Below, piece after piece: positions 1 to 10,070 of a DNA stretch of 64,000 bases. Each line of letters starts with the position of its first letter. Within the stretch, counting starts at the first letter, position 1. This DNA comes from Asparagopsis taxiformis (lineage: Eukaryota; Rhodophyta; Florideophyceae; Bonnemaisoniales; Bonnemaisoniaceae): NCBI GenBank assembly GCA_030407315.1, contig JALQPE010000535.1:1-64000 (forward strand). Direction: 5' to 3'. Both the position numbers and the translations under genes were made by a program. Under the pieces are notes generated by a model. It had not been told where the DNA came from. It did no database searches and was given only the letters and a program-made list of their open reading frames with translations.

Positions 1-35
1 TTTGAGAATAGCCCAAATTTAATTCAAAGCAGGAT
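1..35. repeat. Partial copy of the ~160-bp dispersed repeat (tail only)
   Basis: The first ~35 bases match, with small changes, the tail of the repeats at 1131-1291 and 1518-1680 (the motif gagaatagcccaaattt followed by an A/T-rich stretch). The rest of this copy would lie left of the window. Confidence 0.6.
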
Positions 36-300
36 GCAGATATTCGTCTTCTACCATTGTCAGAACACATTCGTATAACCACATTTGGAGAACCTGAGCC
101 CAGAGCTATCGGTTTTGGCGGGAGCTAAGCCATATCTCATATAATCAGTAACTACTTCCCGCCAGCTGAGTGGTGGAACCCCTGCTATTTCTACCAACGA
201 GACATACGGGGTGTCAACTCGGCAATCGTATATGATTTGGGTGCTAAATTTATTCAAGAGACGAATGGGCTTCGAAAAGGAGCCCAACTACGTCTACTTG

Positions 301-670
301 TGATCCATGGGTATAGGACTATTCTATTCTTCTCCAGGCTTCCACCGTAGCCGCCTCCTCCGCCTCCGTTAATGGAAAGAATATCCGAACCGCACCTCAA
401 CATGTTCTTCATGTGATCCATGGGTACTGACATCTCACATGCTCTCCAGGCTTCCACCGTAGCCGCCTCCTCCGCCTCCGTTAATGGCAACAATATCCAA
501 ACTGGACCTCTACATGTTTTTCTTGTGATCCATGGGTACTGACATCTCACATGTTCTCCAGGCTTCCTCCAAAGCCGCCACCTCCACCTCCGTTAATGGA
601 AAGAATACCCGAACCGCAGGCTTCCTCCATAGCCGCCTCCACCTCCGTTAATGGCAAAAACATCTCACCG
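301..670. repeat. Imperfect tandem repeat, ~115-bp unit, Gly-rich in one frame
   Basis: Three to four imperfect units begin near 301, 411 and 527, with a truncated unit from ~619. Each carries a gatccatgggta motif, then an aggcttccaccgtagccgcc-type core ending in ccgttaatgg. On the minus strand the core reads as Ile-Asn-(Gly)5-6-Tyr-Gly-Gly-Ser-Leu, so it may descend from a glycine-rich coding repeat. The flanking frames are short, so no gene is claimed. Confidence 0.65.
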
Positions 671-1130
671 GGCTGAAAACGGACGGACGACATGGGGTTC
701 GTTCCGCTGCGTAGACGTTTAGAATCTTGTTAGAAAAAAGTAAACGAAAGAGAATGACATCTCATCTCTGTCGCAATATGTTCCATTTTCAAGTTCTCGG
801 GTTCCACACCCATCAAGGCCTGGATCGAACCCTCTTCGATGGATAGGACAAATAGTGGAAGGCTTTTAAGCCTGTGACCAAGCGGCTATTGATTGGTTGG
901 AGGAAGGAAATTACAGAGGAAATTTAGCTGAGTACGGTGCTCGCGATAGCTGTTAGGTTAAAGTCAAATATGTGTTTCGATTATTTTTCGTACGAAAATG
1001 TCTTGCAAAAGACGATGCTTTGTCGTTCTCCTGGAGGGAGTCCGTTGCATTGCACTCAATTCGAGAGCATCGTCATGAAGGAGAGGATTCTTTCTGCTTG
1101 TTAGAATCGGTTTAGAGCACATAGCTAATG

Positions 1131-1291
1131 CATTACTGGCCAGCCCAGAAATTGTAGAATTTCGGGCAGCAAAAATATTGTAAAAAACCTTGATTTGGGC
1201 GGCCGATTGTGCCGTACGGCACACCCCCATTTCAAAAACATGTTCACATGTGCATGTTTTTGAGAATAGCCCAAATTTTAATTCAAATCAG
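1131..1291. repeat. Dispersed ~160-bp repeat, copy A
   Basis: Nearly identical to 1518-1680. It contains a perfect 14-bp palindrome (gtgccgtacggcac) and a second imperfect palindrome around acatgttcacatgtgcatgt. The size and inner palindromes would suit a small non-autonomous element or a transposon end, but no terminal inverted repeats or target-site duplication were recognised. Confidence 0.7.
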
Positions 1292-1517
1292 GGTGTCTAA
1301 TTTGGCCACAACGGCCCCAGGAACCGACCGCCGCCCCGAGCGGGGTCATCACTGGCTTCTGTAAGCACCAACTGTAAGGCTAAATGGCGTCTGACGAAGG
1401 GTCAATTTCAGGCTCAATACGCCAGGGACAGGTCTTGGTCCTTGTTCCATCATGGTCCCGCCCCGCTCTCTCACGACCAACCTGAAATGGACGTCCGGTG
1501 GATGTCCAGCTCGATTG

Positions 1518-1680
1518 CATTGCTGGCCAGCCCAGAAATTCTAAAATTTCGGGCACAAAAAAATATTGCAAAAAACATCGATTTGGGCGGTCGATTGTGC
1601 CGTACGGCACACCCCCATCTCAAAAACATGTTCACATGTGCATGTTTTTGAGAATAGCCCAAATTTTAATTCAAATCAGG
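1518..1680. repeat. Dispersed ~160-bp repeat, copy B
   Basis: Second copy, in the same orientation and ~387 bp downstream of copy A, differing by scattered substitutions and a few indels. Both palindromes are retained. It lies ~230 bp upstream of the first transposon-type ORF, so it could belong to that element's end region. Confidence 0.7.
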
Positions 1681-1913
1681 ACGTCTTCCGGACATAGGGG
1701 TGCTCGCGGCCTAGCTCGACAGCTGTAATTGTACCTCATTAAATACTGTTGATGACTGCCTACCGTATACAATCTGGGCTGTTGGCGTATTATCCGGTAC
1801 TTGACCTGACCTGAACGTTCATCGCAGACCGTTGTGGTTACCGACACTATACAGCAATCTTTTTTGTATCTCGTGCAACTCAATCGTTCCATCGCTTCCG
1901 GGAAAGCTTCATT

Positions 1914-4199
1914 ATGCCGCCGCGTATTGCGAAGAAAGCTCCAAAGCCTCCGGGCCTCCAGAAAACCCGGTCAGCAGCTGCTGTATCGAGTGCCCGACAA
2001 TCCCGTGCGAAGAAGCGGTCTGGGCCTACCGGCAGCATTGAACCGCGGTCCGGTAGTCGCAAGACGGACCGGCGCAGAACTGGGGATCCGCAGCGAGAAA
2101 GTGAGGAAGGAGGAACGGCGCGGAGAGAGATGGGGCTTGACCGAGGCAAGCGTGCTCGCAGGGACAGTGAACATCATGATGATGACATGATAGTGGCTCA
2201 AAACATGTTGGAATTGCGGCAGAGTGCTATGGCAAAGGTAGTTCCTCCCGGGTTGGCAGATGCGGAGGTGCTGCAGACGGAGTCCCAGCCGGGGGTTCCC
2301 GAGACACTGGAGGCTGTGACCCCCACTGCGCCAACTATGCCGAGTACATCAGCCCCAGCAGGTAATGCAGTCAGGGACCCGAGGATAGCGGCAAGGGATG
2401 TTGTTTCTGAGCAACGTTCACAGGATGCCAACTATCATCGGCGGTCAGGTGGTACTGAGGGGAGAGAGCAGCCGGAGTGCGGGCCTCGTCACAACAGACT
2501 GTCATTGGTGCCAAATATGCGCGTAACGCCCCCGCGACGTCAGGCTATTGGCGATGGAGGACATCATATTCCCGATAGCGTGGGAGATGGGGGGACGGTG
2601 AGGGCAGAGAGGTTGCATCCGCCGGAATCCATCGATTTAATGGCGAGTCGCATCAATGCGCAGAAGAAGAAGATCGCGGAGCTGGAAAAAAAAGTGTTTA
2701 GCCAGGACATAGCAAACAAGGCGCTCACCACGGAGATTGTTGCGTTGGAGGCTAAGGTGAAGACTCTGCAGGCGGAAAATGCCAGCCTTACTGCAATTGC
2801 GAGAACAGGTAGAATCAGTGATCACGGTGGCGGTAAGTCGAAAATACAGAAAGCCATTCCTGTGAAATACCTTGGAGTTCTTAGGGCGGTTGAGGAAAAC
2901 CTGACAAAGTGGTGCAAGAACGAGACTATGGAGCTGGACCCTATAGCGGAACAAACGCAGAGACGTTGGACTGGACGTACCATCGAGGTAGAGCCGGTAG
3001 AAGGGGCACTTTGGAGCGAAAACGGTGTAGGATATATTGCTACCCCTCCGGGCTATATCATCAAGAATCTGCAGTGGTATACACCTTCGTACAGGGACGA
3101 GAGTGATCTGCTGAATGACTTGGTGCGACACGTACTGCGTCAAAGTCCGTGGTGTGATGTGTTTTCCGATGAGGAGCAGCGTGTGTGCTGTCAAGAGGCT
3201 GTGGCGGGGAGCAAGGAATTGAAAGTGAAGGTGACGCAGAAACTGTCCGACGTGATGAGTGCACGGAAGCGTAATGCGAGGGACAGATTGTTCGGTTCGC
3301 TGGGGTACACGAAATTAATGTCTAGATGCACGATGCTGACGACGCGAGCTGAGATGGACGAGCGAGAGGAACAAAAGCGCGAAGCGTCTGAGAAGCTTTT
3401 GAAACGGGAAAGTAACGGTGATTTGGATATGGGGAGGTGGCGAACGGCACCGTTCTCAGAGCTGCGATACAGCAAAGGCTTGGTTCCTGACAGCTTCGAA
3501 ATGGAAGTGAATGGTGATGCATGGTTTAACAACCGAGTAGCTGTGAATGTGCTGGACATCTTCAGGGGTTATTCGATACGACCAGAACAAGTAATGGACA
3601 TAGAGACGAGCATACTAACGCTGGCGCGCCTGGATGCTTGGCTAGTGACTACTGTGGAGTGTTTGGATGAACCGAAGGGGAAAGGAGGTGCACGGCAGAA
3701 GGAGTTTACAAGGCGGTACAGTCAATATGTGGGGGTAGCTTTTCAGCAATTAGTTGGTATGGTGGTGTACTGCATGTCTTGTCTCCAAGGCTCGCAAGCA
3801 AGGGAAGAAACGGACGTTGTCGAGAGCGAACAGCGGACTAGTGCACAGTCACGGCATGTGTTTGCAAGCCGTACTGTGACGAGAGAGGCTGTTGAAGTGT
3901 GGCAAAGCGGAGAGGGGTCTGGAATTGTTCATGTCGTTGATGATGTAAACCGCTGCTCATCACTTGTTCTAGTGTCCGAGGATTGGATTCAATCGCATAT
4001 TACGTCAAACCTCGGTGCTGTAATGGATTGTGTGATTGCGCAAGGACTAATTGGCGCAGAACTTTTCGTCGTTGACCCATATGCTGGACACCTGACTGCA
4101 AACCTGAATGTCGAAATCAATGCCCCACAGTATGGGGGCATGGAGCGGCGCCATGCAGCCACTGCTGATAACGGTTTTGGCGTAATGGAGGATGGTTGA
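1914..4199 (+). CDS. Hypothetical coiled-coil protein, probably transposon-associated
   Basis: The 761-residue uninterrupted ORF starts at the first ATG of a long open frame. The N-terminal ~110 residues are very basic and rich in Arg, Ser and Lys, as in a nucleic-acid-binding or nuclear-localisation tail. Residues ~235-290 are heptad-like (QKKKIAELEKKVF and onward), a likely coiled coil. The middle has a charged helical region near residues 420-500. I recognise no catalytic motif. It is convergent with the transposase-like gene next door, with only ~77 bp between the stops. This arrangement and the repeat-rich surroundings suggest an accessory ORF of a two-gene DNA transposon, though that is inference. 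An unrelated host gene cannot be excluded. Confidence 0.6.
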   Translation: MPPRIAKKAPKPPGLQKTRSAAAVSSARQSRAKKRSGPTGSIEPRSGSRKTDRRRTGDPQRESEEGGTARREMGLDRGKRARRDSEHHDDDMIVAQNMLELRQSAMAKVVPPGLADAEVLQTESQPGVPETLEAVTPTAPTMPSTSAPAGNAVRDPRIAARDVVSEQRSQDANYHRRSGGTEGREQPECGPRHNRLSLVPNMRVTPPRRQAIGDGGHHIPDSVGDGGTVRAERLHPPESIDLMASRINAQKKKIAELEKKVFSQDIANKALTTEIVALEAKVKTLQAENASLTAIARTGRISDHGGGKSKIQKAIPVKYLGVLRAVEENLTKWCKNETMELDPIAEQTQRRWTGRTIEVEPVEGALWSENGVGYIATPPGYIIKNLQWYTPSYRDESDLLNDLVRHVLRQSPWCDVFSDEEQRVCCQEAVAGSKELKVKVTQKLSDVMSARKRNARDRLFGSLGYTKLMSRCTMLTTRAEMDEREEQKREASEKLLKRESNGDLDMGRWRTAPFSELRYSKGLVPDSFEMEVNGDAWFNNRVAVNVLDIFRGYSIRPEQVMDIETSILTLARLDAWLVTTVECLDEPKGKGGARQKEFTRRYSQYVGVAFQQLVGMVVYCMSCLQGSQAREETDVVESEQRTSAQSRHVFASRTVTREAVEVWQSGEGSGIVHVVDDVNRCSSLVLVSEDWIQSHITSNLGAVMDCVIAQGLIGAELFVVDPYAGHLTANLNVEINAPQYGGMERRHAATADNGFGVMEDG

Positions 4200-4276
4200 A
4201 ATTAGTGCAGTAAATGTGACGTTGACTAGAAGGTTTATCATGTAGTACATTATCAATAGAGTGCTGCGATTTAGAT

Positions 4277-7200
4277 TTATTCTTCTTCATTATCATCTGT
4301 GAATTGGTAATCAGTGTTGGTGTAGAAGCGGTTGAGATAGAAACGGTGGTCCGACCAGTGCATTTGTTTCGTAAATGGCTTGACTGGAAAGTTACTTCGT
4401 ACGATGTGCACGGTGCCAGATATAGTAGATGCAGGAATGAGGTCAAACCAAGGACCACCTGCACTGTGGGATGCAGTGTCATTGCTGTCAACGGATCCGT
4501 TGTCCGGGTCCCATGTGGACCACTTTAAACAAATGCACCCAAGTGATTTTTCCACAGCGGTTTTTGGGGCAAAGCAGGTCATATACTGAACGAAAGCGAG
4601 TTCTACAGGTTGAAACAGGTTTGGAGACTGCAGGCGTACCAGTGCCAGGACGCGCCCTACCCATATGGTTCTGTAGTCATCGGCAGTTCCGGAGATGACG
4701 ACAAAGGAGTACTGCGATCTCTTTGCGGGGCCGAACGATGAAGTTGCAAAGACGCGCTGCTGCTTGTGCCTCGACACGTTTGTGGGGCGAAGCATGCCAC
4801 TGTGCGGGTCAAAGTCGTCGGCATCTGGGACGTACCCTCCCATGACGTAGGCGGACTTTACCACGGTGACGGAAATGTCCATGTCATGTATTGGAGGGCC
4901 TTCTGCCGTGGCGCGCAGTCTAGCGAGGGTGAGGAACGCTTGTGCAGCTGTGTCACCGAGTTGCTGGAATAGCGTTATGGTGCCAGACGGGAACGAGGAG
5001 TTGTGCAGCGGCAAAAGAGTGGCAGGATCGGGCTGTCCGTCGATATCTGCAACGAGGAGGGTTGCATCGGGCAGCAGGGAGGCAAAGTCGTGCAGTGCAA
5101 CGGTGAATCCGTCGCGAACGAGTACTGCACCGTCTGTGGGCGATATCATGCGTGCGTTTCCCAATGTGTTCGATGGGGTATGACCAGTTGGAGTGGCCAA
5201 GGAGAATTCCATGTGGCGAATAGTCTCTTCCATGGCTGTGGAGCGCCTTCGAGAGGTTTTCCTATAACTCTGTTTGAACAGAAGATGCGAGTGTTCGTAG
5301 GGGCCTGCATCAATGTGTTCCAGGGCGCCATATCTCTGCAAGTCACCGGGAAGATGGTCTAGAAGATGGAACTTGAAAGTTTTGAGACCTGTGGTGTGGA
5401 ATGGGCCGAGGGTGGAGAGCATTGATTGTTTGAAATAGGAAATGGAGTTCTGGAGGCTTTCTAGTTCGGCGGCAGTCCAGTGCTTGATGCGACCGCGTTT
5501 CATGACCCATGCGACGAGGTCAGAGTATTGCGTGCAGATGGAAGTGAGGGGGGCTGTATCTACTTCGTCACAGCATGTGTCAATGAATGCTGCGATGAAA
5601 GGGAACACCATGTCGACATGGTGATAGTCTTTGGCTGCGAGCATGCCGCGTATGCCGTCCTCCGTGAAGAGGCCGTTCAAATTGGTGCCCTTCTCACCCT
5701 TGGAGAAGTCGACATGAAGACCGGTGATGTAGTAGTCGCGTTCGATAGCGGACAGAATGCTGTTTGAGCCGGCGAGGATGGATTTTTTCACCTTCTTGAA
5801 GGTGCGAGGTGTCCCGGAATGGGAGGCAGTGGTGGTGAGGTCTGGGGAGCTGAGGCGGTGGACAATGCACTGTTTGATGAGCTTTGAGATGCCGAGGTGG
5901 AGATTGTGCAGAGGCTCGAAGGAGAAAATGTTGTAGGGGTCTAGGGGACTGTTGGTGGGTAAAAGAGCGGTCGATTCGAGGACAGAGTGTTGTTCGAGGA
6001 GGGAGAGAGCTTCGAGCGGAGCAGTTGTATGCTCCTGAGCGCTCTCTTGGCGTGCAGAGCGTGTATCATCGAGGGAGCGGGGCTGGTGTGGCGCGCTGGA
6101 TTCAAGTTGAGTGGCGGGGATGTAGCAGCGGTGGCAGGGATGTGTGGTGGTAGTGCTGTTGCGAGTGCATGAGAGCTCTTTGGCCTCTGGAAAGTCGCAG
6201 CAATAATTGGCTAGGATGGGAAAGCATTGGCGGGCAGTTGCAGTGGAGTCTGTGCAGGGGAACCCGGAAGAGAACGCGGTGGATAGGGACGAAAACACTT
6301 TTTCGAGTGCTTTATGAAGAATATCAATTTTGCGAGCGCGACTAGCAGAACTAGAGGTTGTCGGCATTTCATCACCGAACAAGGCGTTGGACGAAGGGTT
6401 AACAATGTACGGAAGATACCCGACGATGGTGAGGCCGGTACGGATGCAGTGGCGACGGAGGGGGGCGGAGAAGTTGAGCAGTGTGACGTGTATGGGGTAT
6501 GCGACGATTGCGGAGCTCTTGAGGCTTGTGCTGCTCTTGTCGGAGTACACTTGGAGGAGGCCGGCAAAGGAGGAAGCGGTGGGATCATTTTCCTCTGCCC
6601 ATACGACCTGTGGATCTTCCGAGAGCTGCACGCGCTGTCTAGTAACCTGGTGCAGCGTTTTCGCGAATTCTGTGTGTAGGGGATGAGAAAATATTGCGGT
6701 GCCGTCTGGGGCGGTCTGTGGGGAGGGGTGGAAGAGAGTATTTTGGTCGTTAGCCAGTGCTAACTGCCTGCGGAGCATGTCGACTGGGTCGCGGAGGTAC
6801 AGCTGTGCCGAGTACTTACCAGTTTTGTCTGGAATGATGTGGCTCTTGTAACCTTCGGTGCGGAAATGTGTTTCGACCATGGAAGCGGTAACGTGGCGAC
6901 ATTCTTCTACGGTGCGAACGGCGCTGTTGAACTTTTCTAGGGAGAATGCGGGGTCTTGTAGGATGGTGATGACTTCGCTCACGCGGCCAGCGCCGGCCTT
7001 GTACTCGAGGGTTGTGAGACTGGCGGCGAGGGATTGCACGAGGAGGTCTGCGCGGGAGGGGGTTGAGGTTGGTGGCAGTGAAGCGTCACAGGGTGAGTCG
7101 CTGGAGGAAGCACGACCAGATTCTGGGTCTGGGGAGCTGGGTTGCGGGGAATCATGGTCGCCGTTTCGAGCAGGCTCATGGGTGACGGCAGGGACACGAG

Positions 7201-7315
7201 CGTTGTTGAAATGTTGGGGAGAGGGGTTGAAACGGTAGCGACACGTTCGCTCATGCAGCGCGAGCGCATAAGCATCTACGCAGTAGTAGAAGCACCCTTC
7301 ATACTTGCATTCCAT
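4277..7315 (-). CDS. Plavaka/KDZ-like DNA transposase with N-terminal zinc finger
   Basis: Intact 1,012-residue ORF on the minus strand. Residues 1-25 form a C2HC-type finger (MECKYEGC, then HERTC). A central block has the DFPE ... HPCHRC pattern, a PE/zinc-knuckle motif seen in Plavaka-type and TNP2-type transposases. It is followed by a D/H-containing helix near FEPLHNLHLGISK and, further on, GPYEHSHLLFKQSYRKTSRR, which resembles the conserved E-H-K-Y-R-T-S-R block of that superfamily. Assignment rests on these motifs only; the DDE residues were not mapped by alignment. The intact frame suggests a recently active element. It is convergent with the coiled-coil ORF at 1914-4199. The alternative is a domesticated transposase. 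Confidence 0.6.
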   Translation of the reverse strand: MECKYEGCFYYCVDAYALALHERTCRYRFNPSPQHFNNARVPAVTHEPARNGDHDSPQPSSPDPESGRASSSDSPCDASLPPTSTPSRADLLVQSLAASLTTLEYKAGAGRVSEVITILQDPAFSLEKFNSAVRTVEECRHVTASMVETHFRTEGYKSHIIPDKTGKYSAQLYLRDPVDMLRRQLALANDQNTLFHPSPQTAPDGTAIFSHPLHTEFAKTLHQVTRQRVQLSEDPQVVWAEENDPTASSFAGLLQVYSDKSSTSLKSSAIVAYPIHVTLLNFSAPLRRHCIRTGLTIVGYLPYIVNPSSNALFGDEMPTTSSSASRARKIDILHKALEKVFSSLSTAFSSGFPCTDSTATARQCFPILANYCCDFPEAKELSCTRNSTTTTHPCHRCYIPATQLESSAPHQPRSLDDTRSARQESAQEHTTAPLEALSLLEQHSVLESTALLPTNSPLDPYNIFSFEPLHNLHLGISKLIKQCIVHRLSSPDLTTTASHSGTPRTFKKVKKSILAGSNSILSAIERDYYITGLHVDFSKGEKGTNLNGLFTEDGIRGMLAAKDYHHVDMVFPFIAAFIDTCCDEVDTAPLTSICTQYSDLVAWVMKRGRIKHWTAAELESLQNSISYFKQSMLSTLGPFHTTGLKTFKFHLLDHLPGDLQRYGALEHIDAGPYEHSHLLFKQSYRKTSRRRSTAMEETIRHMEFSLATPTGHTPSNTLGNARMISPTDGAVLVRDGFTVALHDFASLLPDATLLVADIDGQPDPATLLPLHNSSFPSGTITLFQQLGDTAAQAFLTLARLRATAEGPPIHDMDISVTVVKSAYVMGGYVPDADDFDPHSGMLRPTNVSRHKQQRVFATSSFGPAKRSQYSFVVISGTADDYRTIWVGRVLALVRLQSPNLFQPVELAFVQYMTCFAPKTAVEKSLGCICLKWSTWDPDNGSVDSNDTASHSAGGPWFDLIPASTISGTVHIVRSNFPVKPFTKQMHWSDHRFYLNRFYTNTDYQFTDDNEEE

Positions 7316-7912
7316 GTCGAGTTTTGACGCAAAAGGGAGGATTGCGAGCTGAACAGGGGAGACTGTGCCGTCCAGATGCGACCAATTTTATTTTTGTGGT
7401 GCTTTCGAGACTTGGAATGTAACGTGTTCGTAGTTTTTTGGGTAGTAGTTTTGTGCTCACTCCAGCTGACATCCCAACGGTGGAATTTAACCGAGAGTTC
7501 AATCATTTCCAACTGTTACATCACATTGCGTGCTGGCAACGTGTGCATGGAAGGACGAACGACTGCCCTGGGAGATGAATTTTCAATTAATTCATTTGTA
7601 ATAATAAACTTTTTTATTTCCAAACTTCGTGGAATCTGAATGTGCTTTACAGCGGATATGCCACAGATCATGTAAGGAAAGCAAATGGATTCTCATATAT
7701 ATGATTATATGTTTATATTCGTTGTTCTCGATCCGGATCTCTTTGTTCGGGGAATCAGAGACCATGGCTTGGGCCATACTCAATCTCACTGCCGGCGATG
7801 ATTTCGAGTATGCACAGCAAGACTTAAGCGGACGCAGAAAGCTGTCCGGTCGACGCCGCAGGCTCCACTCCGCCCTCATCACCGACTGATCTTCTTTGAC
7901 CGACTTTGCTTT
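7316..7912. other. A/T-rich non-coding flank with one doubtful small ORF
   Basis: About 600 bp with no recognisable gene. A 41-codon ORF at 7764-7889 (+) begins MAWAILNLTAGDDFEY and ends in an Arg-rich stretch. It is GC-richer than its surroundings and could be a fragment of a lost gene, but nothing else supports it. The TATA-like runs around 7695-7715 have no assigned gene. Confidence 0.4.
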
Positions 7913-7950
7913 GTACGTGCGCGAATCTTGATCAAGATTCGCGCACGTAC
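7913..7950. repeat. Perfect 38-bp palindrome
   Basis: The two 19-base arms, starting gtacgtgcgcgaatcttga on the plus strand, are exact reverse complements with no spacer. The centre is ttgatcaa. A perfect inverted repeat this long is very unlikely by chance. It sits just before the tandem duplication. Confidence 0.95.
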
Positions 7951-8666
7951 CTTCGTTCCATCCTCTACCCTCGAGGGTATGCGTTGAGGGAAGCGTGGGT
8001 TTTGAGTCTGACTATTTCCGTTGATGCGATATTTTTCATGGAAGCCTGTTGACTGATGGTGTGTATTGAGCGGAGGATGGAAGAGAGGTACGTGAAGTTT
8101 TGAAAGTATGCTGTGAGGGAAGGTTGATTTTGAGTCTGACTGTTGTGGTTGATTCCGATGTTGTGTAGATGATGCAGGAATGTTGATGACGGAAGGTAAG
8201 TTTCATTGAGTGCCAAGATGTGCTTTGCGAAGATATGGACTGCTGACTATGATTATTGTTAATTGCAAGGTTTTTGGATCATGGTTTGTATTGTGTGTAG
8301 GATGGATGAGAGGTACATTTGCGAGTTCTCAGGGTATGTAGCGAGGGAAACGTTGGTTTTCAATCTGACTGTTGCGATTGAATCCGATGTTGCGTAGGTG
8401 ATGGAGGAATAGTGATGACGGAAGGTAAGTCACATTGGGCGCCCAGACCGGTTGTGCGAAGATGCGGAATGCTGACTACTTTTCTTGGCTACACGATTAC
8501 GTGATTTATGGTTTTTATTGTGTGCAGGATGGAACAGGTAAAGTAAGTGTGCGAGTTTTAAAGTAAGCAGCGAGGGAAGGTTGGTTTTGAGTCTGACTAT
8601 TTCCGTTGATGCGATATTTTTCATTGGAAGCCTATTGAGTCATGGTGTGTATTGTGTGGAGCGAAG

Positions 8667-9003
8667 GTAAGTGTGCGAGTTTTGAAAGTATGCTGTGATG
8701 GAAGGTTGGTTTTGAGTCTGACTGTTGTGGTTGATTCCGATGTTGTGTAGATGATGCAGGAATGTTGATGACAGAAGGTAAGTTTTACTGAGCACCAAGA
8801 CTTGTTTTGCGAAGATATGGACTGCTGACTTTGATTATTCATTGCAAGGTTTTTGGATCATGGTTTGTATTTTGTGTAGGATGGATGATTCAGTCATCCT
8901 CTCGGAGAGGTAAGTAAGGGAGTTTCTAGGATATCTGTCGTGGTAAGCGTTGCTTTTGAGTCTGACTGTTGTGGTTGATTCTGATGTTGTGTATGTGATG
9001 CAG
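8667..9003 (+). other. Intron/micro-exon-like modules, copy 1
   Basis: Three intron-like stretches each start GTAAGT, contain CTGAC and end in TAG or CAG: 8667-8750, 8778-8879 and 8910-9003 (84, 102 and 94 nt). They flank exon-like islands of 27 nt (8751-8777) and 30 nt (8880-8909). Similar modules lie upstream from ~8000. The order donor, branch-like CTGAC, acceptor is read directly; splicing is inference. Confidence 0.45.
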
Positions 9004-9593
9004 GAGTGGTGAAGCAGGAACGGCAGGACTGAAGGAGAGTGAAGAAGGGATGTAGGAAGATGGGGAATGAAGCTGTGAGGTGTTTCTGGTATGTGTATAT
9101 TTTGGGGCATACGATAGAAGTGAGAGTGGGTTTCAAGTGGTGTAAGATTTTGCTGACCATGTTCGTGTTTGATGTCTTGATGATTTAATGGGCTGGGGTG
9201 GTGTCGAGGAAAGCGGGGATGGTATTGGGAAGGAGCGTATTTTTTGTAATCTAGGTCGTGAGGGTTCTTGCAGTATGTGCGGATGGTGGTGCATGGCGTT
9301 CGGATGGTAGGGAGAACGCGATAGTGAGGGAGATGGGTGATCGACGATATGCTGACAGGTATTTTGTATTCTGGCTGGATACGTATTTCCTATTCTAACC
9401 GGGTATTTATTTCCTATTCTAACCGGGTATTTATTTCCTATTCTGACCAGATATGTATTCCCTATTCTAGAGAGACGTATTGTATACGAGCAGTTTCCTA
9501 AATGAGAGAATAAAATACGGTCCGATATGGGCCCTGAATTTACCATCCGCTGTAATTTCTTCCCTCCCGGTTTTCGCTGATATATTGTATACT

Positions 9594-10026
9594 GGATGTC
9601 GGGTCCTAGTATTCCGCCATATGTACTAGAGAAAGTGGATGTCGGGTCCTAGTATTCCGCCATATGTACTAGAGAAAGTGGATGTCGGGTCCTAGTATTC
9701 CGCCATATGTACTAGAGAAAGTGGATGTCGGGTCCTAGTATTCCGCCAAACGTACTAGAGAAAGTGGATGTCGGGTCCTAGTATTCCGCCATATGTACTA
9801 GAGAAAGTGGATGTCGGGTCCTAGTATTCCGCCATATGTACTAGAGAAAGTGGATGTCGGGTCCTAGTATTCCGCCATATGTACTAGAGAAAGTGGATGT
9901 CGGGTCCTAGTATTCCGCCAAACGTACTAGAGAAAGTGGATGTCGGGTCCTAGTATTCCGCCATATGTACTAGAGAAAGTGGATGTCGGGCCCTAGTATT
10001 CCGCCATATGTACTAGAGAAAGTGGA
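9594..10026 (+). repeat. 43-bp minisatellite, 10 units
   Basis: Ten units of 43 bp start ggatgtcgggtcctagta and end tactagagaaagt. Units 4 and 8 carry ccaaacg in place of ccatatg, giving a four-unit higher-order period. Unit 10 has gggccc in place of gggtcc. The minus-strand ORFs that cross the array are a by-product of the repeat. Confidence 0.97.
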
Positions 10027-10070
10027 CGTCCGCATCCAAAAAATTTTTATTTTTTTTTGGACGCGGACGT
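10026..10070. repeat. Hairpin-forming inverted repeat after minisatellite, copy 1
   Basis: The arm acgtccgcatccaaaaaa pairs with ttttttggacgcggacgt across a short A/T loop, about 18 bp with one A-C mismatch. It directly follows the last minisatellite unit. Confidence 0.85.

Larger units (their letters stand above)
1914..7315. mobile_element. Candidate two-ORF DNA transposon (core; ends not found)
   Basis: This groups the two convergent intact ORFs at 1914-4199 and 4277-7315. The outer limits are unknown. I looked at ~1690-1913 and ~7316-7760 and saw no convincing terminal inverted repeat. The coordinates therefore cover coding DNA only. Confidence 0.4.

Noticed and set aside
780..890. tRNA-like look on the minus strand (gggttcgatcc)
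   Set aside because: T-loop-like bases are present, but the stems on both sides do not pair and there is no acceptor stem.
2637..3194. 185-codon minus-strand ORF
   Set aside because: Antisense shadow of the coiled-coil ORF at 1914-4199, with no independent features.
9594..10026. CRISPR-like array
   Set aside because: Contiguous 43-bp units without unique spacers, in a eukaryotic setting: a minisatellite.
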